NCBI GenBank assembly: GCA_046704385.1
Contig: JBJKSB010000095.1
Span: forward strand, 1 to 50,262
DNA length: 50,262 nt
From: GH45 sp046704385
GTDB taxonomy: Bacteria; Bacteroidota; Bacteroidia; Bacteroidales; SZUA-534
Direction: 5' to 3'
Numbering within the stretch: position 1 is the first letter of the stretch; every line of letters starts with the position of its first letter. A program made the translations under genes and the position numbers. Of this stretch, positions 41,782-49,701 are shown piece after piece. The notes beneath the pieces are model-generated. The model saw only the letters and a list, made by a program, of their open reading frames with translations, did not search any database and was not told where the DNA came from.

Positions 41782-43122
41782 TTAAATTAGTTTTTTTATT
41801 TCGATAGTATTCACCATATCTTCAAAAAGTGGTGATACGTTGTGCATTATTTCCAGCATTTCGGTTTCATGATAACGGTTATCAAAATATACCGGGAAAA
41901 ACACATGAAGTTCCTCGACCTGTCCATCAGGGTTGGTATTGGTATTTATAACATACCGTTTTTCAATAACCCTCATATTTTTCTTGCCAGATGGATACGT
42001 GTAAGTGAGAGCAAAATGACTGCTATTTTTAAAATGAAATAAATGCAGCCCCAGTTTAAAGTACTTGTATTGCTTCATCCATTTTTCGGCGTATCCCCGG
42101 TAATGATTATATAATTCCCGGTCATCATTCGATGTGATATTAAAACTGGCATTTTCGGGCAATACTTCCGACTTACCAAAATAATAGGCAAACATGTAAG
42201 TTTCAATAAACGAACTTTCAGTCAACCCTTCCAGTTGATAAGCCCCAATTAATGATTTCTCTTTTCCGTAAAAACGCTCCTGTTTTATGGCATTGCTGGC
42301 ATACAAACTCATATTCACAGTAATTTCGTCGTTTTGCATCGTAATGGCCTTTTCATTTAAATCAGCTTCAAACAACTGCAATTCAGTATTTAAACATGTT
42401 TGAATAAAATCAAACAGCTTGTTATAATCACCTGCAAATTCAAACGATAATCGATCATTATCAAGTAACGGAAATTTTGTTCCAACATTTTCAATATTTC
42501 CTGTTCTAACTTGGTAAAGATGCATCTCAATGCGCTTGTGCTTTTTCTCAATCATCCGCATCTCAAAGTTGCAATGCTCCGAATCGAACCAATCCTGGTT
42601 TGTAAAAATTAGCGCACTGTTCGATCGTTCAATCCCTTCCTCAATCTCATTCTGAAAATCCTCATAATTAACCAGTAAAATATTCCATTCGGCAAACCAA
42701 ACTTTTAAGCCATTGGCTTTTAAAACATCCACTACCCTGCGCACTATATTGGCATCTTTGCTTTTATAGCTAATAAAAACATCGTACACATCTTGCCGGG
42801 TTTTAAAAAACAAGCAGCTGTTCATCGCATTTTTTTTCAGATATTTTATTTGCCCCTTGCTGAATAAAATGGAAATTAATACTGCCGATGTGCCTGGCAA
42901 CGGATTTAGTCCGGCTTTAAAATCGTGTATGGCCCACCAAATCATTAAAGCCAGAAAAATTAGAAAGGAATTGAAAGCTCCTTTGTTTTTTTTATCGATA
43001 AGATAACGGGCCAGTATAGATGCGTTTGTAATTCCCCATAATGCCGCTAAAATTAATTTCCAAATTTTTACACTATGCGGATCATTAATAATGGCGTGGT
43101 AAAACTCTTTTAATAATTCCAT
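41782..43122 (-). CDS. Membrane-anchored TIR-domain protein
   Basis: A 446-residue protein with two to three N-terminal hydrophobic segments (around 20-40, 50-66 and 77-88), then a TIR domain at ~112-240: YDVFISYKSKDANIVRRVV, LKVWFAEWNILLVNYEDF, and FDSEHCNFEMRMIE, where Glu187 is at the catalytic-Glu position. The remaining ~200 residues form a beta-rich region I do not recognise (IETYMFAYYFGKSEVLPEN; RVIEKRYVIN). A TIR facing the cytoplasm under a membrane anchor could deplete NAD+ or make a signal nucleotide, with the C-terminal region as sensor. It is divergent from the GHKL-ATPase gene across a 240-base regulatory gap. Confidence 0.82.
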   Translation of the reverse strand: MELLKEFYHAIINDPHSVKIWKLILAALWGITNASILARYLIDKKNKGAFNSFLIFLALMIWWAIHDFKAGLNPLPGTSAVLISILFSKGQIKYLKKNAMNSCLFFKTRQDVYDVFISYKSKDANIVRRVVDVLKANGLKVWFAEWNILLVNYEDFQNEIEEGIERSNSALIFTNQDWFDSEHCNFEMRMIEKKHKRIEMHLYQVRTGNIENVGTKFPLLDNDRLSFEFAGDYNKLFDFIQTCLNTELQLFEADLNEKAITMQNDEITVNMSLYASNAIKQERFYGKEKSLIGAYQLEGLTESSFIETYMFAYYFGKSEVLPENASFNITSNDDRELYNHYRGYAEKWMKQYKYFKLGLHLFHFKNSSHFALTYTYPSGKKNMRVIEKRYVINTNTNPDGQVEELHVFFPVYFDNRYHETEMLEIMHNVSPLFEDMVNTIEIKKLI

Positions 43123-43294
43123 GCAACTTATTTTAGGTGGTTATTTTGGTATTTAGCAATAAGATAGGGCTAAGTTAAAAAATATATATTCAATACGAAA
43201 TTCTTCATACCAACCATTCCATTTTCACGCAATTTTCGTGTAACTTAAAATTCTATTTAATTGTATTTAATTGATATATAGTTCGATACAAGAA

Positions 43295-43310
43295 TGGTAC
43301 AGAATTTGGC
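43295..43310 (+). promoter_or_regulatory. Candidate sigma-54 promoter upstream of GHKL ATPase 1
   Basis: TGGTACAGAATTTGGC matches TGGYACRNNNNTTGC at every specified position except the last C (G here). The predicted start near 43320 leaves a leader of about 43 bases. A TTTCACGCAA word lies 64 bases upstream (43223-43232). Confidence 0.5.
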
Positions 43311-43362
43311 TTATAAGTCAGGAGTCATTGATATGATTATTTAAACTTAAAACGTTGTAGCC

Positions 43363-45240
43363 ATGAATTCAGACAATGTAGATGAACTTAAAAAGAAACT
43401 GGGTGATATTATCGACCAGGGCTTTCAAGCTGACAGGAAACATTTAAAAAGTGACATGTGTGCACAGTTTACCGATTATCGCGAATGGATAAGGGAATAT
43501 GTAATAAATGCCTATGATGCCAAAGCTGGTTTTTGCAAAGTAACGGGTGAACAAACTGATAATATTATAACCATATCAGTTATTGATAACGGTATCGGGA
43601 TGAACAAACAGCAACTAAAAAATTTTTTTATGCTTTATCGGTCAAACAAAGACGGGAACGAACAAAATGCTATTGGTATGCATGGTATTGGTAAGCTAAG
43701 TGTTGCAGCCATACCCGGGTTTAAAAAATTTGCCCTTACTACTTCAAATGGTATAGAAAGCTGGCAAACCGAAACCGATAATTTATTGGATGACAAGCCC
43801 ATTGTAATTAATCAGCTTAAACAGGTTCGCCCACAAGGTACCAGGTTCGATATCAGTTTTGAGAGTAATTCTCATTTAGCGGCCGAAATACGAAATCTAT
43901 CCAACGTTCTAAAACGTTATGTTCGCTATATACCAATGGATATCATTGTTAAGATACCGGTGGAGGAAAACGTTCCGGAGCATCCCATAACAATTAATGA
44001 AAGCTGGGCTGGCGGATTAGGCGACTTTGCAAAAACCTACAAATTTACGCATCGGAATAAAAATTACGAGCTAGTTCTTAGTATCGGATCATCGGTTCAT
44101 GATATATATCAGAAAAGGGTTTTTATTACCAATAAATACAATTTGCTGAACCAGGATTATAAATCGTCGAACAGTATTCCGTTTATAAATGTTAAGCTGG
44201 AAAGTGCTGATTTTGAACTTCCTTTTGGCCGTCATTGTATAAGCAATGAAAGCGATTTTCCCTTTATTGCCGAACAAATACAGGATAAATACCTGCCCGA
44301 TTACTATTTACACCTGGCAATGCTCACTGAAAGAGAAATCGCTGAAGAGGTCCGGTTTAATAAAAACCGTTTTCATGAATTAACGATAGCATTAATTAAC
44401 AACATCACCGATTATAGTAAACCCTGGTTCACGATGCCTGTTTTCAGGTTGTATCCAAATAAATACATTTCTGTAAAGCAAGTACATGATTTTATGTACC
44501 GAAAGCTTACTGTTTATTTAGAAGATAACCAGGCCTCGGGCATTGATTATGCCGTATTTAACAGTCCGGTTATCCTTCAAAATCAAGCACCGGGAGGACT
44601 TAAACTGATTAAAGATTTGCTGGGCAACAAACTTATCAATCTTTCACTTAACGATGTTATTATTGAAGCGCCCTCAAATAACAACCTAAGCGATTTGGAA
44701 AAGGAATTTGAAAAATCGTTGTTTTTTGATCCCGATGCCTTGCGCCTGATAGATACAAGAAATGGCAAATCTGACACCAAAATAAGTTCAAATAATGAAT
44801 CGCATAAAGCTAAATATCAACGTGTTGTTGACGAAATAAACGAAGCATCGCAGGTACTTAAATCGGTAAGCTGGCGATTGAGCCATTTAGTGGGCAAAGA
44901 TGGGGTTACACCGTGCACCACCCATAAATATATGATTAGTAACAGTACAGTTATACTTAACCTTAACCACCCCGAAATTAAACAAATGCTCGATTTATTT
45001 AAATATGCGCCCTCGTTGGCCAGTCACTGGGTAATGGCAATATGCATAACCGAAAGCAATGAAATTCTTTCGCATTACCCCTATGATTCAAAAGAAGACT
45101 TACTGCTAATTGATGCCATGATTAAGTTGACTTTTGGTGTCAATAAAGAAAAAGCTGACCGAAAAAAATACGAAAACTTTATGAACCTTTTAGGCCAGCA
45201 TTTTAACCGATCAGATCAGTATAATTTGGGATTGAATTGA
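43363..45240 (+). CDS. Hsp90/GHKL-type ATPase, protein 1
   Basis: A 625-residue protein. Residues ~30-200 are a GHKL/Bergerat ATP-binding fold with all signature boxes: N-box REYVINAYDAKAG (44-56), G1 DNGIGM (75-80), G2 AIGMHGIGKLS (103-113). The middle region resembles the Hsp90/MutL-type second domain (PQGTRFDISFES onward). The C-terminal part is helical and not recognised. It may act as a chaperone-like or clamp ATPase, or as a protein kinase related to the missing SiaB function. Preceded by a sigma-54-like promoter and followed by a second GHKL gene and a sigma-54-type AAA+ gene on the same strand. Confidence 0.82.
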   Translation: MNSDNVDELKKKLGDIIDQGFQADRKHLKSDMCAQFTDYREWIREYVINAYDAKAGFCKVTGEQTDNIITISVIDNGIGMNKQQLKNFFMLYRSNKDGNEQNAIGMHGIGKLSVAAIPGFKKFALTTSNGIESWQTETDNLLDDKPIVINQLKQVRPQGTRFDISFESNSHLAAEIRNLSNVLKRYVRYIPMDIIVKIPVEENVPEHPITINESWAGGLGDFAKTYKFTHRNKNYELVLSIGSSVHDIYQKRVFITNKYNLLNQDYKSSNSIPFINVKLESADFELPFGRHCISNESDFPFIAEQIQDKYLPDYYLHLAMLTEREIAEEVRFNKNRFHELTIALINNITDYSKPWFTMPVFRLYPNKYISVKQVHDFMYRKLTVYLEDNQASGIDYAVFNSPVILQNQAPGGLKLIKDLLGNKLINLSLNDVIIEAPSNNNLSDLEKEFEKSLFFDPDALRLIDTRNGKSDTKISSNNESHKAKYQRVVDEINEASQVLKSVSWRLSHLVGKDGVTPCTTHKYMISNSTVILNLNHPEIKQMLDLFKYAPSLASHWVMAICITESNEILSHYPYDSKEDLLLIDAMIKLTFGVNKEKADRKKYENFMNLLGQHFNRSDQYNLGLN

Positions 45241-45542
45241 TATCACAAATCCCTCTCTTCAGCCAGCTGGTGGATTCTGCCCCAAGGAAGAATTTACTCC
45301 GATAACGCGGGGAAGTCTTCCCCTGGGGTCATAGCCCCCGCCCTTTGCGGGGCAGGCTGTCAAACTAAGATTTAATTTAGATCAAAAAGATTAGTTGAGG
45401 GAAGGGGGAACAACTCACTAAATACTTTATAGGATAAACTTGAAAATAATTTTATTTATTGAACTGTAAAGACGCACAGCCATGCGTCTCAACGAAACTG
45501 CAATTACAAAATTGATTTACAAACAATAAAATACACGCAATC
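45241..45542. other. Gap between the two GHKL genes, with palindromic repeats
   Basis: No gene. Contains 'ccagctggtggattctgcccc' remnants like those near 12226, a CCCCGCGTT/AACGCGGGG-like and CCCGCC/GGGG-rich segment (45310-45355), and a GACGCA-CAGCCA-TGCGTC palindrome (45471-45488). The latter is of a type widespread as intergenic REP elements in Bacteroidota and cyanobacteria. It is GC-richer than its surroundings. Confidence 0.5.
45471..45488. repeat. GACGCA...TGCGTC palindrome
   Basis: Six-base arms around a CAGCCA centre, extended by A/T. It resembles the common 'gacgcacggccgtgcgtc' dispersed palindrome in degenerate form, 55 bases upstream of GHKL ATPase 2. Confidence 0.5.
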
Positions 45543-47495
45543 ATGAAAAACGCACTTGATTACATAAGCAATTTTACCTTACCAAATGGCCTTGATATTG
45601 AAATTGACCAAGGTTGGAAAAAACTTATCAGCCGCCAGTTTGGTGGTCAAATCGGACGAGGATTCAATGAATTAATCCAGAACTTAATCGACAGTTATCC
45701 TTTGGGAATTCCTTTTGAAAAAAGAAAAGGTCAAATTATAACATCAGGAAAATCAATTGCCATTATCGACTATGGCGAAGGACTGGATAGTGAGCGAATT
45801 AATCTGTTGCTTACTCTTGGTGGCACCGATAAGGCCGATAATAATGGCAAAATTGGCCAGTTTGGTATCGGGTTTTATTCAATTTTTGACCCCAGGTTGG
45901 AAACAAAAAAAGTTGAGGTCACAACCTTATGCGAAGGTCAGGTGGTAAAAATAAATTTTGCGGTGACCAATCCCGAAAAAAGACCTCATATTTCGGCCGA
46001 AGTTTTAAATACAAAAACCGACTTTAGCACAAAAATCGAAATATTTTTCAATTATAGTAATTCTGTTGACCTATGTCTCGACAACGCCCGTCAGTATCTT
46101 TGGTATTACCCATGCCGGGTAAAAATTGACAATGAAAAGCTTACTTCAATTTGGAGTACTTCAAAAAAGCACAACGACACAATTTTTCAGACTGAAAAAA
46201 CGCACGGCATCATTAAAGAAAACAGCCGCACATACTATGGCAACAAAGTTGATATTTTGTGTAAATACGAGTACATTATGAGTACTTCGTTCGATACTTT
46301 TTTCAAAGGCAGCCACAACACCCGAAACGACTTAATCGACTACCGAAGCAAAGGAATGCCTTATATTAAAGATTTTGAACTTGTTGTAAACAATAACAAT
46401 CTTGGCCTGACCATAAGCCGCGATGGTTTTTATATAGATTCGGCTTTTACTGATATGGTCAATGATGTTATCCATGTAATGGTTGAAAAACTAATACATG
46501 AGTTAAGTAAAAGCCACGACCCCCAGTTAATTCTGGCCAATCAGTATATTTTTGATTACGAAATCAGCGATTACCTTCTCAACAAGTCGTTTACTGATGA
46601 AAGACTATTGAAGCTGACTAAACTACTGGCTGAAGCGAAAGTATATAATATTAGCGGTAAATCGGGCAAGTATTCGCTAAGTGAAATTTATCACATGAAA
46701 AGTGAAAACCTACCATTGTTTTATTCAGAAAAAAAAGAAAACCTTCGATGGTTGGGCGGTGAATTCAAGCACGATTTTATTGTTTTGCCGGAAGAATGCC
46801 TTGAACACAACAATTTCGATGAGTTTTACAAACGTATTTTTAAAAATGCTTTTGATGATGTTGTAAATTTGGATACCATTGCTAATAATCATTCAAAAAT
46901 AGCAGAACTGGTTGAGCGCGACATTATTGAGCAATCAGCCTTAACGCCTAAATTCCAGATTATTGAATATTTAAGACTGTCGGACAAACAAAAGATTTTT
47001 GCCAGGGAAATAGAAGAACTTGTTAGTGAAGAGGCCATCAGGTATATTTTTTCGGATACTATAAGAATGCCCATCGATAATATCAAAACCGCCTTTTTTG
47101 CCATGGATGATGAAAAATGCCACGTGCCTACCGGCTTATTTACAAACAATGGTATGCCTATTGATCACAAAATTATTTCGAACTATTTTGAGTTTAAAAA
47201 ACCAGTAAATGTTACGAATGAACATAAGCCAAAGCATTTTAACAAAAATAAAACTGAAATTATGCTTGGCATTAGTATCGAAAATCCTCTTATACAACTT
47301 TTAATAAACAGTATCGACAAAAACCGGATGTATTATGCTTTAACCTACATAACCAATGAATTGGCTATTTGTCAGAAAAAGCTTGTTCCCAATTCAGATT
47401 TTTCATCATGGGAAAAGAAGATTCTTTCGTCGAAAATGAGAAAGGTATTTATTGAAGATATCCTACGGAAAAATGCGAGAGAAGAACGGTCTTAA
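45543..47495 (+). CDS. Hsp90/GHKL-type ATPase, protein 2
   Basis: A 650-residue protein with an N-terminal GHKL fold that differs from protein 1: N-box GRGFNELIQNLIDSYP (38-53), G1 as IDYGEGLD (75-82, with YGEG in place of NGIG), and G2 as KIGQFGIGFYSIFD (103-116), very close to the Hsp90 form. The middle domain (SISRDGFYI-type strand, here GLTISRDGFYID) recalls HtpG/Hsp90 middle regions, while the C-terminal half is unrecognised. The two GHKL proteins are not close paralogues, so they may form a heteromeric complex. It is flanked by its partner 302 bases upstream and the AAA+ gene 156 bases downstream. Confidence 0.82.
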   Translation: MKNALDYISNFTLPNGLDIEIDQGWKKLISRQFGGQIGRGFNELIQNLIDSYPLGIPFEKRKGQIITSGKSIAIIDYGEGLDSERINLLLTLGGTDKADNNGKIGQFGIGFYSIFDPRLETKKVEVTTLCEGQVVKINFAVTNPEKRPHISAEVLNTKTDFSTKIEIFFNYSNSVDLCLDNARQYLWYYPCRVKIDNEKLTSIWSTSKKHNDTIFQTEKTHGIIKENSRTYYGNKVDILCKYEYIMSTSFDTFFKGSHNTRNDLIDYRSKGMPYIKDFELVVNNNNLGLTISRDGFYIDSAFTDMVNDVIHVMVEKLIHELSKSHDPQLILANQYIFDYEISDYLLNKSFTDERLLKLTKLLAEAKVYNISGKSGKYSLSEIYHMKSENLPLFYSEKKENLRWLGGEFKHDFIVLPEECLEHNNFDEFYKRIFKNAFDDVVNLDTIANNHSKIAELVERDIIEQSALTPKFQIIEYLRLSDKQKIFAREIEELVSEEAIRYIFSDTIRMPIDNIKTAFFAMDDEKCHVPTGLFTNNGMPIDHKIISNYFEFKKPVNVTNEHKPKHFNKNKTEIMLGISIENPLIQLLINSIDKNRMYYALTYITNELAICQKKLVPNSDFSSWEKKILSSKMRKVFIEDILRKNAREERS

Positions 47496-47651
47496 AACTA
47501 AATTAGTGTCGTGTCAAGCTTCAGGTTTCGGGTTGTTATTCGAATTTGTGTATATTTATTAGATATCAGGTTAAATAATTCAAAGAACCTATGTTAAAAA
47601 ATAAAAAATGTTAAATTGCTTTTCAAACCGATTATCTGAAATTGAATTAAA

Positions 47652-49400
47652 ATGAATAAACCAACTTCAAAACCAATGTTCAAATATAAGAGCATGGTAA
47701 TGAAAGAATTAATACTTGAGATAAATGATTATGCCGCCCAAAAATATCCCTGCATTTTTTTGGGCGATACGGGTGTTGGAAAAGAATTTGCAGCACTTAA
47801 ATACTACGAAATTATAAAGGAACATAACCACTTGACAGGTCATTTTATTTCGCATAATTGTGCTGGTTTAAGTAACGAAATGGCTGTTAGCGAACTGTTT
47901 GGTCATAAAAAAGGCGCTTTTACCGGTGCTACTCAAAATAAGGACGGACTTTTTAAGGAAGCTAAAGGCGGTGTTTTATTCCTTGATGAAATTGGTGAAT
48001 TATCTGGTGAAGTACAAGCCATGTTGCTACGGGCTGTTGATTTAGGTATACAGGAGGCCAGGCCATTGGGTGGTGATAAAAACGACACCTATTCAACCGC
48101 TGATATATTAATACTAACAGCAACCGACAAACCATTTAAGATTCAGGAACCGCTACTGAACCGTTTGGGTGCACAGCTGGAAATACCCAGCCTCGATGAT
48201 CGCAAAGAGGATGTACCAGGCGCTATTTATTTTAATACCCAATATGCGCTGGCCAAAAGAATTGATAGAACCAATGTGATCAATAAAATTTTCAGAACTG
48301 AAATTGATAATTTAAATATTAATAATAGTGCATTTGTAAATCTTGATGAAGTAAAAACCATTGCAAAACTTGCATCTGAAAAATTAAGCCTTATTGTATG
48401 GGAACGCAGTTGGCCTGGCAACTTCAGGGCTTTAAGAATTGCTATTGATACTTCAATTATCAGGGCTAAAAGTTTTGAAAGCCCCGAAAGTTTTGTCGCA
48501 GATATAGAAAAATATTTTGTTCAGAATCTCGATAAATATTCAAAACCACAAAATAGTATTAAAAGTACATTGCCGCAAAGCATAAATATTAATTCTGATT
48601 TGAATAGTGAATACCATCAAAAAATTAATGAGGCAATGCCCCGAATTGAGCCCATTGAAAAACGCAGAATTGCTTTATTTTTAACTGAAAATGAAGATTC
48701 GGTTTTTACACGGTTAGATTTTGAAAAAGCCATTAAACTTAAAACACGTACAGCCCAAAACCGGATAAAACAATTAATTTTATCAGATATTATTGAGGCT
48801 GAAGGTAAACGAAACGATTGTTTTAAGTTGGTTAAAGCAGAAAAAGCTGAGCTATTTCAATCAAATGATTTATCGTTTTTAAGCTTACCTCCTGACTTGC
48901 CGTTTTTAGAAGGCAGGAACAATGAAGTTAGCGAAGTACTTGAATTAATACCGAATGTTAAGGCTTTATATATTTCAGGCAGGAAAGGTATTGGCAAAAC
49001 ATTGTTTTTGCAAACCATAGCCAGTAAATTAGCAACAAAGATGCCTGTATTTTTTTACCCTATTGGCTTAAAGGGAATTAGAAATTTAATTTCAATTTTA
49101 ACCTGTGAATTAAGCAAAAGGGGGATTGCAAATCTCAATGAAACTTTAAGCAATAATCCGGATATTAAGTTACTTATTGCCTCAATGTCAGGTTATATGG
49201 AACAGCTATTAGGTAAAGATCCATCTCCTCTTTTGTTTATTGATAATTTGCCTGATTACAACCATAGCTTTGATATTGAGGTGATTAATGCCATGATGCT
49301 ATTTTGGCCTGACATTAAATTTGTTTTAGCTGGCAATAAACTAAGCAACGTGTATCAATTTGAAAATAATAATTTAGTTACCGAGTATCATTTAAGTTGA
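47652..49400 (+). CDS. Sigma-54-activator-type AAA+ protein with a second P-loop NTPase module
   Basis: A 582-residue protein. Residues ~20-290 are a bacterial enhancer-binding AAA+ domain: Walker A GDTGVGKE (38-45), the sigma-54-contacting GAFTGA loop (88-93), Walker B GGVLFLDEIGEL (106-117), arginine-finger region LLNRLGAQLEIPSL, and WPGNFRAL (the WPGNxREL end motif). There is no receiver or GAF domain in front and no Fis-type HTH behind. Instead a winged-helix-like segment (~330-400) is followed by a second P-loop domain with GRKGIGKT (443-450) and PLLFIDNLPDY. It can probably activate sigma-54 RNA polymerase, with the C-terminal ATPase as sensor. It is the last gene of the island. Confidence 0.87.
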   Translation: MNKPTSKPMFKYKSMVMKELILEINDYAAQKYPCIFLGDTGVGKEFAALKYYEIIKEHNHLTGHFISHNCAGLSNEMAVSELFGHKKGAFTGATQNKDGLFKEAKGGVLFLDEIGELSGEVQAMLLRAVDLGIQEARPLGGDKNDTYSTADILILTATDKPFKIQEPLLNRLGAQLEIPSLDDRKEDVPGAIYFNTQYALAKRIDRTNVINKIFRTEIDNLNINNSAFVNLDEVKTIAKLASEKLSLIVWERSWPGNFRALRIAIDTSIIRAKSFESPESFVADIEKYFVQNLDKYSKPQNSIKSTLPQSININSDLNSEYHQKINEAMPRIEPIEKRRIALFLTENEDSVFTRLDFEKAIKLKTRTAQNRIKQLILSDIIEAEGKRNDCFKLVKAEKAELFQSNDLSFLSLPPDLPFLEGRNNEVSEVLELIPNVKALYISGRKGIGKTLFLQTIASKLATKMPVFFYPIGLKGIRNLISILTCELSKRGIANLNETLSNNPDIKLLIASMSGYMEQLLGKDPSPLLFIDNLPDYNHSFDIEVINAMMLFWPDIKFVLAGNKLSNVYQFENNNLVTEYHLS

Positions 49401-49701
49401 TAAACATTGAGCCCCTCTGAAAAATTATAAATTTTCTTTATTCTCCTAGTAAACAATCACGTCAATATGTAACTATTTTAGTTTGCACACGACTTTTGAT
49501 AATGTGAAAAATTGTGCTGTTAATGGGAATTTTTTTTCCCCATTTTGCGCAAGTTAATAAATAGTTTGTCGTCTGAGTAAAAGGAATAAGGTAGAAAATA
49601 TCTTTATTTTATCTGGAACAAGCTGTAAATAATGGACTTAGTGTGTAAGTTCCAAATTGAATTTTAAGTAAGAATAATTAATGTTAGAGTAACCTAAATT
49701 T
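49401..49701. other. Intergenic region before the receptor gene
   Basis: No gene seen. It is AT-rich, with an AAAATT/AATTTT stem near 49420-49435 that is a weak terminator candidate and a GGGAA-T8-CCCC stretch at 49525-49540. A TTTTGCGCAA word (49543-49552) resembles the words upstream of both sigma-54-like sites. No consensus promoter for the receptor was found. Confidence 0.4.

Noticed and set aside
47496..49500. Possible mobile-element ends flanking the sigma-54-type gene ('gtgtcgtgtcaagc' and 'gcacacgactttt')
   Set aside because: The similarity is limited to a few bases, the arms do not align as a real inverted repeat, and no transposase is encoded.
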